Source: Cochliopodium minus (Eukaryota; Discosea; Himatismenida; Cochliopodiidae). Taken from it: a DNA stretch of 64,000 bases. Both the position numbers and the translations under genes were made by a program. The stretch is from the NCBI GenBank assembly GCA_024220525.1, contig JAMYWO010000135.1:56849-120848 (forward strand). Direction: 5' to 3'. Below the pieces are notes generated by a model. It had not been told where the DNA came from. It worked only from the letters and a program-made list of their open reading frames with translations, and did no database searches. This document shows positions 21,532-33,064 of this stretch, in pieces. Each line of letters opens with the position of its first letter. Position 1 is the stretch's first letter.

Positions 21532-22644
21532 TTAATTATCATCAAACTGGACAATTTGAGGAGCATCTTCATCCATATCAACAGAATCGAAAACGAGATG
21601 GAATTTCCTCTCCAAGAAAGATTTAAGGGAGAAGATCTTGGTTTTCAAAAGAGGAAGGAAAGAATTATCGAAATCCTCATTGATCTCCTTAAAAATGGCT
21701 CCAAAAGCTTTCTGTAAGAAATCAGAGCCAGTGAATTCATCAATAAAGAAATCATCCTCCACCTGCTCCATCTGAACGTGGAAGTTATCAATGAAACATC
21801 CGAAAAGCTCCTCCCGAGAGGATAATGCATCGAAACTGTTGCAAAACAAAGAAATGAAGCGCTTCCACTGTCTAAATCCCTCAAAAGAAAAACAAAGGAG
21901 GAAAATGACGAATGAAAATTGAAATTCACCAATGAGATTCTCCTCGTTGTATTTATCAGTCAAAAGGAGATCTCCAAAGATGTTGGATCGATCCATACCG
22001 CATTGGGAGATCATCTTGGGCGTTGCATCTTTTGGGATATGTTTATCAGGGATGGTGGTCCAAAAGATGGTGTTTTTGTTTTTGGGTGGTTCCTTCTCTA
22101 TATCTTCTTTTGTGAATTCTGGGAAGACACCTTTTTTGGATTTGGATGAAGTTATCTTTTCATCGTCGATATCTATGAGAGGAGAGATCTTTTTGCTAAT
22201 GGGATCCAATTTGTCCAATATTCCATCGATTTTGCTGCTCAACAATTTCCATCTCGCATGCAGCTCGAATGGATATGCTCCCAGATTGCTATCGAAATCG
22301 AATTTCCTCACCCCCATCGCATATCTCTTCGCTTCTTCCTCCTCTACATCACATATATCTTCTTGCTCCTTATCCCATCTCTTTACTATCACCTCTCCCT
22401 TCTCTTTTATTCTAAAAAAGAAGCCACTCCTAATAGAATTGGATGCCGTATCTTGATTTGTGGATATCAAGTTATAATAGAGGAAATGCAGGCCCAAGGG
22501 TATCATTTTGATCCCTTTAAAATTATTTCCTATCAACCAGTGCTTCATATTCAGTCCCATCACTGATGATTCCGGAAAATCCAATATCAATATTGTACCT
22601 CCCTCTTCATTCAATCTATTTGCCTCATCTTGAGAAATATTCAT
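21532..22644 (-). CDS. AAR2 splicing factor (U5 snRNP assembly)
   Basis: Intronless, 370 residues, near the usual 384. AAR2 binds PRP8 in the cytoplasm and keeps BRR2 off until U5 snRNP matures. The N-terminal beta domain is clear: LNEEGGTILILDFPE, GIKMIPLGLHFLYY and SGFFFRIKEKGEVIVKRWD. The linker has GAYPFELHARWKLL, and the C-terminal helical domain starts at GEFQFSFVIFLL with the FEGFRQWKRFISLFC helix and ends in an acidic tail DAPQIVQFDD. All are at the expected order and spacing. Start chosen at the first ATG, which aligns with the family start. Confidence 0.95.
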   Translation of the reverse strand: MNISQDEANRLNEEGGTILILDFPESSVMGLNMKHWLIGNNFKGIKMIPLGLHFLYYNLISTNQDTASNSIRSGFFFRIKEKGEVIVKRWDKEQEDICDVEEEEAKRYAMGVRKFDFDSNLGAYPFELHARWKLLSSKIDGILDKLDPISKKISPLIDIDDEKITSSKSKKGVFPEFTKEDIEKEPPKNKNTIFWTTIPDKHIPKDATPKMISQCGMDRSNIFGDLLLTDKYNEENLIGEFQFSFVIFLLCFSFEGFRQWKRFISLFCNSFDALSSREELFGCFIDNFHVQMEQVEDDFFIDEFTGSDFLQKAFGAIFKEINEDFDNSFLPLLKTKIFSLKSFLERKFHLVFDSVDMDEDAPQIVQFDDN

Positions 22645-22784
22645 TTTTTTTTATTTTTTTGAGAAAATGTTGATTTTCGTAATATGATTAATCTTTTGGA
22701 TGAATTGTTGTTAAATAGTTGATTCCATGGATATCAATATAATTAAAACTTTTGAGATTAAATTAATTTATTTATACATTAAAT

Positions 22785-24587
22785 TTAAATAATGACCAAA
22801 TCTTCAAATTCAGTATCATTTGTTTCTTGAAAGTTCTCATATACAGGAGAGTTTTCTTCGCATGAAAAAATGAGGATTTCTTTGTAGTCTTGCTTCTTTT
22901 TGATGGACTGAAAGAAATGATCGAATTGGGTGACGTTGCTAAAGTAGAACCCAATCGACATAGAAGGATCCATGTCACTCATTTTCATTTGGCCAAAACG
23001 ATTCAAATGGAAAGTCTTTAATAGAAAATTTAAAAATAAATAAAAATGTTGATAATAAATAATGAAGAAAAAACTTAGTTTAAATGAATAAAAATAATTT
23101 CTTTTTTTACAGAGGAATCGAAATAATCTGATAGAGATACACTGCTCTGGTTATAGTGAGGATCCATATACAAAACATTTTCACCTTGATAACCAAAAAA
23201 GTAAAGTGAAAAGTTTAAAGTGCCTCCAATGATGCCTAACATGAAAAAAATTTATAAAAAAATTTTTAAGACCAAATTTTTCAAAGAAAAAAAAATAAAA
23301 TTATTTAAATGAATAAAAAAATCAATTTTAGTTGTTTACCCACAAAGTGCTCCAATTCAAAACAAGTTTTGACAGAGTGGAGATACCTAGAGTTGATGTT
23401 CTCTAGCCCGATTCTCAGAGGCAACAACAAAAGAAGCCCCGAGTTGTTCTTCTTTTTAAAAGCTTCGAGAGCTTTGTTTCTGTAAATTGCACTGTTGTCT
23501 ACGCTATAACAAACCATGTCGATATTATTGTTTTTATTGATCATTTCTCTTTCAAATCAAAATGAAAAAATATAAAATAAAAAAACATGTTTGGAATAGA
23601 AAATTACTCTAAAACTTTGGAAACAGTAGAAGGGCCTAAAATTTTACAAAAAATTGATAAAAATGTGAAAAATTTCTTTTTACATTTAAAATTTATTCAC
23701 TTTGTAATGAAAATTTTTTAAAAATTATTAACCTAGCCATTCCCCAACTTCTTTTCCGTACTTGGTTGCTGTATAACATATGTTGTGAATAGAAAAAGGG
23801 CTACTGTTCGAATCTTCAAAATATCTCAATATCTTTTTGTGTGAATCTGAGCCTCTTGAATCTTTGTCCAATACCCAATCTAAAAAAAATTTAAAAAATT
23901 TAATATTTCGAAAAACACTCATAATTAAAATTGATGTTAAAATAAAAAATAAATAATAAAAAATTGAATAATTAACTAATTAATTTAAAATTATTTTTCC
24001 TCTTCCTTGATAATGAGCCATAAATGCTTGTGCCAAAAGCATCTTTTTTCCAATTTGAATTTATTAATTAATTTTTCCGATATTTTTTTTTATATTATTT
24101 ACTTGCTTGAATATTCAATCGAAAAAATTAATTAGATTTCTAATGAATTTTATTTCTTATTCTTACTGATGATCTAATTGTGCATCCCCATCCTGATTTA
24201 TTTATCCTCACTTTTATATTAAAGGTTAAAATTAATTTTTTCTTTTTCTTACCAGCATCAGATACGAGATTGGTATCTCTTATTGGCTGGAATCCTTTTC
24301 GATAAGTCATCCATATTCTACTGGCCAAATCCATTTCGAAATAGATCATCTCCTTTTCATTCTTGGGGTTGTATTTTTTTGATAATAAATAAATATCCCC
24401 ATTTTCTATTTGGTAATATTTGTGGAAGCAGGTTAATATAATCTTTTATTTTGTTCAATATTTTTAGAAAGGATTTATTTTTACTCATTAGAGATTTATT
24501 GTTGAATGAATTGAATAAAATGAGTAAATTTTTAATGCTATAGAACAAAGAACAACAGTTATATTTCCAAAATTTTTTATCAAGCAT
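22785..24587 (-). CDS. Cysteine protease ATG4 (autophagy)
   Basis: Processes and deconjugates ATG8. Eight exons: about 24587-24253, 24192-24167, 24042-24000, 23879-23733, 23635-23608, 23548-23340, 23235-23111 and 23015-22785. Family landmarks: ASRIWMTYRKGF; the catalytic Cys in GWGCTIRSS, encoded by a 26-base exon; MLLAQAF; SPFSIHNI and GEWLGPSTVSKVL; LLLLLPLRIGLENIN; VGIIGGTLNFSLYFFG; and the catalytic Asp and His in LYMDPHY. MDPSMSIGFYF follows near the end. The intron after exon 3 has no GT donor: the junction that gives the conserved GRDW begins GA. Upstream of 24440 the reading frame must change by one base to reach the only ATG, so the first 55 residues are uncertain. Confidence 0.9.
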
Positions 24588-24671
24588 TTTTTTTTTTAAT
24601 TTTTTTAAATAAGAAATAAATCAAAATTTCATTAAGATATCTAAAATAAAAAAAGAAAAAAAAAAGTACAA

Positions 24672-24845
24672 ATGCAACAAATATCATATTTATACAAAGA
24701 AGAATGTTTAGATTTGGTGCCATTAAGTTTTAAGGAATTAGAAAAGGAATGCCAGTAAAGGATTGTCAATTTTATGGGAGAAGAAGAAGTCGATCAACTG
24801 TGGCAATATAGAGGTGAAGCCTTATTAAACATCAGAAATGGATAA
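24672..24845 (+). pseudogene. Coding-like fragment with internal TAA
   Basis: From the ATG at 24672 a frame reads as protein for 57 codons to a TAA at 24843, interrupted by one TAA at 24756. Both parts look like real polypeptide (SYLYKEECLDL before, FMGEEEVDQLWQYRGEA after) and are richer in GC than the surroundings. No family recognised. Probably the relic of a gene. Confidence 0.3.
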
Positions 24846-25455
24846 AACAATTTCCCTTTATCAAATTATTGGTGATAAATTTGCTAATTAAATGATTTTT
24901 GAAAGAAATTTATTCGAATTTGTTGCTATAGTTAAGTTTAACAGGATCTTGAACCTTTGAGGTTTAATTTCAAATTAATTAATATTTAAAATATTATATT
25001 TAAATTAAATTTATTTTAAATGTTAATGGATTAATTTTCTCAATTGAATCACTTCTTGATTAAAATTATTTTTGATCATTAATTGATTCCTTCATTAAAA
25101 TATCCTATAACAAAAATAAATCTTTCTTATTTTTTTCTCAATAACAATCCTATTCAATAATACTAACAATATCATGTTAAATTTATATTTTTTTATTAAT
25201 ATTAAATCAAATAAAAAAAAAAAATTGATGCTCTTAAACTAATTTATTTAAAAAGAAAAAAATGATTATGTAATTTTCGAATGATATAAAGTGGGCCAAC
25301 CTTCGCCGAGGTCTTTGCCACTTTAATAGTTGAAATAAGATTTTTTAATGATTTTTCTTTAAATAAATTAATACCTTCTCATAAGAAGCAGTACAATGCA
25401 AAATGAATTTAAATACGTTTTATTAAAATTATATAAATTGTTAAATTAATGTTTA
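24846..25455. other. AT-rich gene-free stretch
   Basis: No coding segment. The only departure from A/T-rich sequence is a compact GC-rich hairpin at 25288-25324, listed separately. Confidence 0.5.
25288..25324. other. GC-rich imperfect hairpin, possible structured RNA
   Basis: AAAGTGG at 25288-25294 pairs perfectly with CCACTTT at 25318-25324, and inside it ACCT (25299-25302) pairs with AGGT (25309-25312) around a TCGCCG loop. It is the only GC-rich spot in about 1 kb of non-coding A/T sequence. It does not fold as a tRNA. Whether it is transcribed is unknown. Confidence 0.35.
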
Positions 25456-25459
25456 AATC

Positions 25460-25703
25460 AGAATCGAATGTTTTAAGATAAAGATTAATGTTGAATATGA
25501 AAATTTTTTTTTATCAAAGATATGTTAATCTTGGGCATAATGAGCATCAACAAAATTTTTCAAGAAAAAGTGATTTCAATTATACAATAATCACCATGAT
25601 TTTAAGCATTATAGCTGATATGATCTGATATGAACAGAACTCAAAATTTGATGATAAGAAAGTAATTTCGAATAATTCAATTTTTTTAAAAAATATCACA
25701 TAT
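25460..25703 (+). repeat. Dispersed repeat, copy A (upstream of Gag-like gene)
   Basis: Shares a run of motifs with copies at 27.6-27.9 kb and 38.2-38.5 kb, in this order: AGATATGTTA, CATAATGAGCA, AAGTGATTTCAATTA, AATCACCATGATTTTAAG, TGATCTGATAT, ACAGAACTCAAAA, TTTCGAATAATTCAA and AAAATATCACATAT. No ORF. Could be a terminal repeat of an LTR-type element or a small non-coding transposon. Confidence 0.85.
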
Positions 25704-25926
25704 CTTTTGGTAGTCGCTTTGTATTTATTTATTAACTGGTGAAGAAAATACAATTAAAACAATCAACCTAAAAAAAAATCTGAATAAATCAATGTCTTTG
25801 AGTTTAATTAATAAATTTTAAAAGATCCCAAAGAATAATTTTTAGATTAATAATCAAATTCGCCTTTTTTATTTTTTGAATTAAGCTTTAATGTTAAAAA
25901 GCTTTTGAAAGAAATAAAAAAAAAAA

Positions 25927-27393
25927 TTGAAAATGATAAATATTAAAAGAAATAATCACAATGACTCAAAGGAAAGAATGATCGAATCACAAATGAGATC
26001 TTGTCAAAACACCCTAGGAGTAGGAAAACAAAATGAATTTGATAATTTGGAGATCCCAATTGAGATTAAAGAAGATTTAATGAAGAGACAGATTACAAAT
26101 CTGAAAGACGAATTTGAAAAGATTGATCATATTTCAAAAAGATACAGAACAAGATACAGAACAAGATATCTTTTTGAAGAAAGAGTAAAGGTAATGAAAT
26201 CATTTATCCAGAGCATATATAGATATCATAATGATTTGGGAGAGAGATATGAATATGAAAATGAGGATATGAAAGATATCATCCTGATCAAAAAACACTG
26301 TATTGAAAGATATGGTCTCAAATTAGAAAGGAAATACAAGGAATTAGAAAGTGATCTTACAAGCCTTAACTATACTCCGCAGGGAAGTAATGGACTGTTT
26401 GGGCAGTTTAAATTCCAAAAGAAGTACAACGAGTTCATAGAAGATGACAGAATAATTGTGAACAAAGAAATAAAAAAAAATGAACAAATGAACAAAGGAA
26501 ACCTTTCCATCTTAAGAAATCCATTTATTGGGACAGTCTCTGATTCCGGAGTCAACAGAAACATAACAAAATGCATCATAAGTTATGGAATCTTCAGTTT
26601 CAATTTCAATAATGGAAATCAAACAGTTTCTTCTGACAATGTTAGAATGTGGGTCAAAGAAAGAAAATTAGTGAAGGAACTACAAATCAAAAACGAAAAT
26701 TCTTTTCTTTCTTTCTTGAGGCTAATTGACAACATACGTATGAAAATCATTGAAAATTGTTATGGACTTAGTACTGCTGTCAAGTTAATTAAAGGTTGCT
26801 TGGAGAAAGGATTCATAATCTCAGTCATGTATAATTTTGATGAAGAGGAAATGGACGCAAAAGATATTTTGGGAAAATTGATCATTCCCGTACTTAAATA
26901 TTTTGACATGGACAAAAATAAATTCCTTAATCTAATAGCAAACAATTCAATGGGTACAAACGAGAACATCAGCAACTGGAGAGACAGGTGTTATGCTTAC
27001 ATGAGATGCTTGACAGATTGTTCCAAAGAAGAAGTCAAAGATGTTTTCGTTTCAGGTATCAACATTAACTTTAAAACTCAACATCACTACCATTACAAGA
27101 TGTTGAAAAAGAATGATGACAACTACATTTTCTTGATTGATGACACCTTGAACAAAGTCAAAAAATTAGATGAGGAGAACCATAAGCTGAGAAGACAGAA
27201 TCAGAGATGGTGCAATAAGTGCAAGTCAAATTCACACAACACTGACAAGTGCTATTTCTTGAAAGACAGATATGTTAGTGAAAGTCATCACATAGAAAAA
27301 CGTCACCACAACAGTGACAAAGGAGAATGCAGAGAAAGACAAGGCAACATCACTTCAAGAAGGAAAACATCTGGCACAACATGGGAAAGGTGA
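25927..27393 (+). mobile_element. Gag-like protein with CCHC zinc knuckle
   Basis: Single open frame of 488 residues without introns, unusual beside intron-rich host genes. The charged N-terminal half includes a short duplicated RYRTRYRTRY. A helical segment near residues 330-395 (NISNWRDRCYAYMRCL, then FVSGI) resembles the retrotransposon Gag capsid region. Near residue 434 there is one zinc knuckle, C-x2-C-x4-H-x4-C (CNKCKSNSHNTDKC), followed by a basic tail, the standard Gag order. No protease, reverse transcriptase or integrase follows: the next ORF, 62 bases downstream, is the F-box gene. It is either a non-autonomous element or a domesticated Gag. Repeat copies lie on both sides. Confidence 0.75.
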
Positions 27394-27454
27394 AACAGCG
27401 ATGTCAATGAAGAAGACTGAAAATATAAAGATTTTAAAAAATAAAATAAAAAAA

Positions 27455-30400
27455 ATGCAAATTAATATTCCCTCTGTCCCATTGATAAAAATTTTTTCTT
27501 TCCTTGATATCAATTCTCTCAGTAAACATTTTTCTTTCCATTAATCATTCCTTTTTGAATTTTACAATTAAAATATTATAATATCCAAGCTTTTCCTCAA
27601 TTTCAATATATGAAATTTTTTTTTATAAACTTTATCGAATAAACAGTAAAAACCAAGAATCGAATCGAAATTAAAACTAATTAAGATATGTTATTCTCGA
27701 GTATAATGAGCACCAATAATTTTTTAAATCATTTGAATGCATTATAAAGATAAAGTGATTTCAATTACGGTAATCACCATGATTTTAAGGATTATACTTG
27801 AAATGATCTGATATAAACAGAACTCAAAAATTTGATGCTAAGAAATTTCGAATAATTCAAGATTTTTGAAATTTTTATAAAAAATATCACATATAAACAA
27901 GAATCAAATTGATAAAAAATCTTTATTTCGGTCATTCTGAAATATATTATAAGATTCATTCTGAATAGGACCCAAATTGATATTTTTCATCAAGAATACT
28001 TGTTCTATAAATAGGTTTGAATATATCTTTTTTTATTGTTAGATAATTGCTCGTTGATGTGCAAAAAATGGAGCAGATTGGTGAATATGGTTGATTCTAT
28101 TTGGTATACACACATAATATCGATTTTGAAAGATAGGCTAACATTTGATAAAATCAAAAAACTCATTTCGTTGTGTGATCTAAGAAAACTTAAAAACTCT
28201 AGATTTTCTTGCTTGGTTGGATTATACAAAGAAGTAAAAAAAAAATTAAATCATAGAAAACAATCAATTATATATTTCAATAAGAAATGATAATATAATA
28301 CAAAAATATATCAGAGGATCTCAATAGGGATTTTTTCAAAATGAAGACTCTTTTGAATTTTATTTGAAGTGATGCAAAAATTATTTTTGTTCTAGGACAT
28401 TGAAAATAAATCGTTAACAATCGAACATCAAGGAAATATAGTTAAAGAGTACAAAATGTTTGACTTTATTACCCAAATGATAGATGGGAACAAAGTAGAA
28501 AAGTTTAAAGAAGAAATTATTTTTTATGATAGAAAGAGATTCAATGAGTTGATCTCAAAGTGCAACAAGATTAAACATTTGAAACTTCCCATCTTTTATA
28601 ATTTTCGAGAGCTGGACATTGAAAATATCTGCATTCACTTGCCCCTAATAGAAAAGTTATATATCAAATCTCCTTTGTCTTCCACTTCCATCAATGTTTT
28701 GTTGGATAGATTGAAACATCTGAAAGAAATCAAATTTTCTGCGATGAATTCTGAAACGATAGAGTGTTTGGCATACCACAAAAACTTGAAACAGTTGAAG
28801 AAAATAACTTATTTGGAGTTAGAAAGGGATAATTATTCAAAAGAAATCGAAGAAAATAAAAAGAAATTGTTTTTGGATCTCATTGGGAACAGTGGTGACA
28901 GTTTAGAGGGGTTGGGATTTTATGACTGCTTTTTTCTATGTGACGAAATCTTTGAAATGATAAGCAAATCCTGTCCTAATTTACACACTTTAATTATTGA
29001 TGAAAACAATAAACCCTCGAACATTTCCGGTGCGAAACCTTTTGATATTTCTCATTGGAATAAAATTGCCGAGAACAGTGTGAAGTTTCCCAAGAAGTTG
29101 GTTCTATATTACGTTGAAAATGAAGTGGTTGGAAGTGAAGAAGACAAAAGTGAGTTTTTTGAAAAGTATTATGCTCGTTTGAAAAGTTTCTTGTTGGTTG
29201 ATTTCGACTCTCACAATGGCTTTCTTGTTCAAGTAGAGCACTTCTGCCCCAAAAGAATCGAGGAAATCACAATAAAGGTAGAGAACACTTTCAGTGAAGA
29301 AAGATTTTCCAACGCAATTGAGAAGATGCAGAATTTGAAAAGGTTGTCAGTAGAACCAAGTTTTTTTGGAGGGGAAATAAATAATTTGGTGATCAAATCC
29401 AATTCTCTCGAGTCATTAGCCAGATTTCGTTTTAATAACAACCCTATAGAGATTGATTGCCCCAATCTCGATTGTGAACTCGGCTCGGAGTGTCTCAAAC
29501 TTTTGAGCAAGCCCAAATCTCTGAAATTTGTGTTTGACATTGATAGAGAAGGAATCAAATTGAACGATCATTTGGAAACTAGCAGAAAATACTCCGCTGA
29601 CAGTTTTACTTTTACTTATTTGAATATAAAGGAAGATTTTGTTTCACTTTTCCCTCGTTTTTATGAATTGTCCAAAAACATTGTTATTGATGGGCCCAGT
29701 ATCGGACTTCCCATTCTCGAAACATTGAAAGAACATCCTTTGTTAACGAGTCTCATTGAATCTGTTCTTCTCAAGTTGGATCATCACGAGGAAGAAAATT
29801 ACTCCATCAGCGAGCTCCCCGAAGTTTTCCAAAATTTGTCAAAGCTTTATTTTAGAGAGTTTGATTTCAGAGTTGACAAAAAAAATGACATGCAACTTGT
29901 GGATGATTTTTTCTCTCTTCCTCTACCCTCCCTCGTTTTCCAAACCAATTATTTTAGCGAACTTCACGATCTCCGCGTTAACAACGATTTTGTAAGACAA
30001 CTCGAAATAACAGACAACTCCAAGATCAAGTCGATCTCTTTGAATTGTAAAAACTTGTCAAAACTGGAATTGATGAACAATCACATCAACAATGAAAGTG
30101 ACGATCATTTTCAAGTTTACTTGGAAAATTTGTTTGAAAAACTTTCAGATCCTTTTAGTTTCCCTTTTCTTACTTCACTCGATTTAAATTGTTCCGCATA
30201 TGGGGAAATTTTACCCCAAAGCAGTGCTATTACTCCCACTTCTCTCTCTTTTCCCCTTTCCTCTTTTCCTTCTTTGAAAATCTTGTATTTGCATTTTTTA
30301 ATCAATTTGGTTTCTTTTAAAATCGAAAACAATTCTCTTCTTCTGCTCCACATATTTCAAACATACTTTTTAGAGAGCTGTGAAATCGTTTCTACTTCAC

Positions 30401-31065
30401 TAAAACAATTAGTAGTGTAAGTTTGTTCCCTCAATCTTTTTTTTTTTTTGATCACTAAAAGCTTTTTAACTTGATAAAGGTCGTGCGATAGATTGAAATC
30501 TCTCAAAATAAAGAATTTAAATCAATTGTTATCTTTGGAGATCTATTCGTACTATTTTAACGAATTGGAAATAGAAGCACCCATCTTGAAGCATTTCTGT
30601 TTAGAGTTTATTTGTGATGAAAATCAACTCTTGAATTCTCTCAGAAATTGTCCGTCTTTGGTTTCTTTAGAATTCAAGTTGAGAACTTCTCTTCCAATAG
30701 ACACCACTTTCATTCTTTCTCAACTTCCTAATGTTTGTCCAAATCTAAAAATCATTCAGGTTGTTAAATCTAATGTTGAATTTAAAAAGTTTGATTTGAG
30801 AATTTTGAAGACTTCTTTCGCCAAAATGGGGAAGGAACTCACTGTTGTTTCTACTTTTGGATGTATCAAACCTTTTTTGAACGATGAAGAAAGAGAAAGT
30901 GAAAGAAAATCCGAGTTGATAAGAAATTCTCTCCACAAAATCATCCATTTCAAGAAGTGGAAGGCTTTCAACACGTTGAGAAAATACAAGAACTTGTATT
31001 TGAGAAGAGGAATCGAAATGAATTGTTTTAAATCTGAAGAGAGAAAAAATGATTTTGATCTTTAA
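27455..31065 (+). CDS. F-box / leucine-rich-repeat protein
   Basis: Four exons: 27455-27521, 28043-28233, 28396-30416 and 30480-31065, all in phase, about 954 residues. The F-box is split over intron 1: IPSVPLIKIFSFLDINSL in exon 1 and CSLMCKKWSRLVNMVDSIW in exon 2, which together match the SKP1-binding consensus. The rest is degenerate LRR with repeated Leu spacing (SKLELMNNHI, LKSLKIKNLNQLLSLEI and similar). Such proteins recruit substrates to SC-F ubiquitin ligases; the substrate is unknown. Intron 1, about 520 bases, contains repeat copy B. The gene starts 62 bases after the Gag-like ORF. Confidence 0.85.
27615..27894 (+). repeat. Dispersed repeat, copy B (in F-box intron 1)
   Basis: Same orientation as copy A and same motif order, ending in AAAAATATCACATAT. 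Its left part (TTTATAAACTTTATCGA, AAAACCAAGAAT, ATCGAAAT) is shared with copy C. It lies wholly inside intron 1 of the F-box/LRR gene, so it is removed on splicing. Confidence 0.85.
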
Positions 31066-31259
31066 TCTCAGAACTTGTTTTCATACTAAAGCACCAATTA
31101 AAAATCTCATTTATTGAACATCTATTGAAATGTGATGATCAAGAAAATATTTTAATCTCAAATTTGTGAGAGGGAGGAAACAATAAATTAAAAATTAAAA
31201 AATAAAATTTTAACAAATATAATATTAAAATAAAAAAAAAACTAAAAAAAAGTTTTAGA

Positions 31260-32911
31260 ATGGAAAACGAAAAAAAACAACTATCAAACAGAAGAACAGA
31301 AGAAGGTGAAATTTTTTTTTGAAATAATTTATCAAATTAAATTAAAATTAATTATTTAATAACTAAATCCCAAAATATATAAAAATTAATCTTAAATCAT
31401 TTTAATCATGTTATTATTTAGTTTTGAAGAAATGGGGAGTGGAAGGAGAAATGAATGATGAAGATATCAGAAATGCAGCAAGCTCATTCGCAAGAATCAG
31501 GGTAGGGTGAAAAACACGATAATGAAATGGGTGGCAATAGGAGGAGTTTTATTCATTGCAACCTTTATAGGATTGATGATCGGATCAGTGATACTTGGGA
31601 TGGAAGCAACCAAAGATTTTAAAGTGAAGGAGGAAGTATTGTTGCAAAACAATGACAACAGTACCGCATTGGGAACCTCCGAGGCATTCTACACTTTCAA
31701 TTTAAAACTCACAACACCTTTAACAACAATTAAGGGAATCAAAAGTTTGAAGTTCAGTACTAACAATGGAGGAACATTGCAATTCAACGTAGTTTCGTTC
31801 TATTACATCCCTGGTAAGACATTGACCTTCTATGGAGTAAATCATGTAGCGGAAGTTTTGTTTGATGGAACTGTGGATGTTTATCCTATCACGACAACCA
31901 ACGGAGCAAAAAGTATCGATGAGGAGAAGAGAGACAGTTACACCGAAATCTACCTCAGCATGAATATAAACGGGCCTGCCGCATTGTTTTCTTCCCTCGA
32001 TAAAGCGACTATCATCAATTTATTGTTGAGAGGAAATGTTACAGGTGTTCAAAACTGTGGTGGAGTTGCAATTGAAACCTATCCTGGAACTAACTTTGTA
32101 TCAAATGGGGTCTACCTCAACGTCACCTGTTTTAACAACGGAACCCAAGCTCCAACAACCATTGGAATTTACACATCTTTGCTAAGAAACTATAACAATG
32201 ACAGAACCCCTGTCCTCTTTTCCACTACAGTGTCTCAAGGAAACTTGACGATTTCTTTATCAGAACCCAATCTTCCAAACTTCCAGGGAGGTTTTTATGG
32301 TTTGGCTCTTGAATCTGTCGCTACCAACTTTACCTTCAGTTACTCTGCCACCATTCCTCTTTATACTGGTACTTTTTACAAGGCAGATCCTTTTGGATAC
32401 AAGTATAATCCTTCTACCAGTTCTAATACTGACAAAAGAGATGTATACGTTCCAGAAGATTGCTACGGTTATAATCATACTGATCCTCAAGTAAGAAAAA
32501 AATTTTTAATTAAACTCTAAATAATTTTGTTTTCTTTGATTGCAATCATTTTTAAACAATCAATAAACTTTTTTTTCTCCATTGAATCAGTACATCAACA
32601 TGTGTGCCCAATTCTGTATTGAGAATTCTTATGCTAATCCATGTTGTTGTTCTTGCTTCGATCCATGTTATTACATCAACTGTGCCACCCGTAAAATATT
32701 TTAAACCATAAAACAAAGTTTTTTTTTAATCATCCTTTTAGATCTTGATAAACTCTGTCCTTGTTGCCGTATCACCAACCAGAAGAAAAACGATGCTCAG
32801 GGTGAATTTGAATCCAAATCCAACATGAAAAGATCATCTGGGGAGAGATATTTGGTCGAGTTGATCCCCTCTGTCCAAAGACTGTGCCCCACCACTGGAA
32901 GATCAAAATAA
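31260..32911 (+). CDS. Type II membrane protein with Cys-rich C-terminus, unknown
   Basis: Exons 31260-31305, 31422-32490, 32591-32690 and 32742-32911. A short acidic cytosolic N-terminus leads to a single membrane helix (WVAIGGVLFIATFIGLMIGSVI), then about 290 residues of beta-rich, Asn/Thr-rich ectodomain with possible N-glycosylation sites, and a Cys-rich end (NPCCCSCFDPCYY, LCPCCRITNQ). I recognise no family. Around 31499-31506 the frame of the N-terminal part does not continue into the membrane helix: four bases (GGTA/GGGT tandem) are in excess. Either a small unannotated splice, a sequence error or a frameshift. Alternatively translation starts at a downstream ATG. Confidence 0.7.
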
Positions 32912-33064
32912 TCTCTTGGGATTCAATTTTTCAAAATAAATTTAATTTTAATGAATTATTTATTTATTTTATATATTATTTTATTTTAAAAAAATTCTCT
33001 GAAAAAAAATTGATGCAAAGAAAAAAAAAAATGACAATTTTTACTTTTTTTTTCAAAAATTTTT

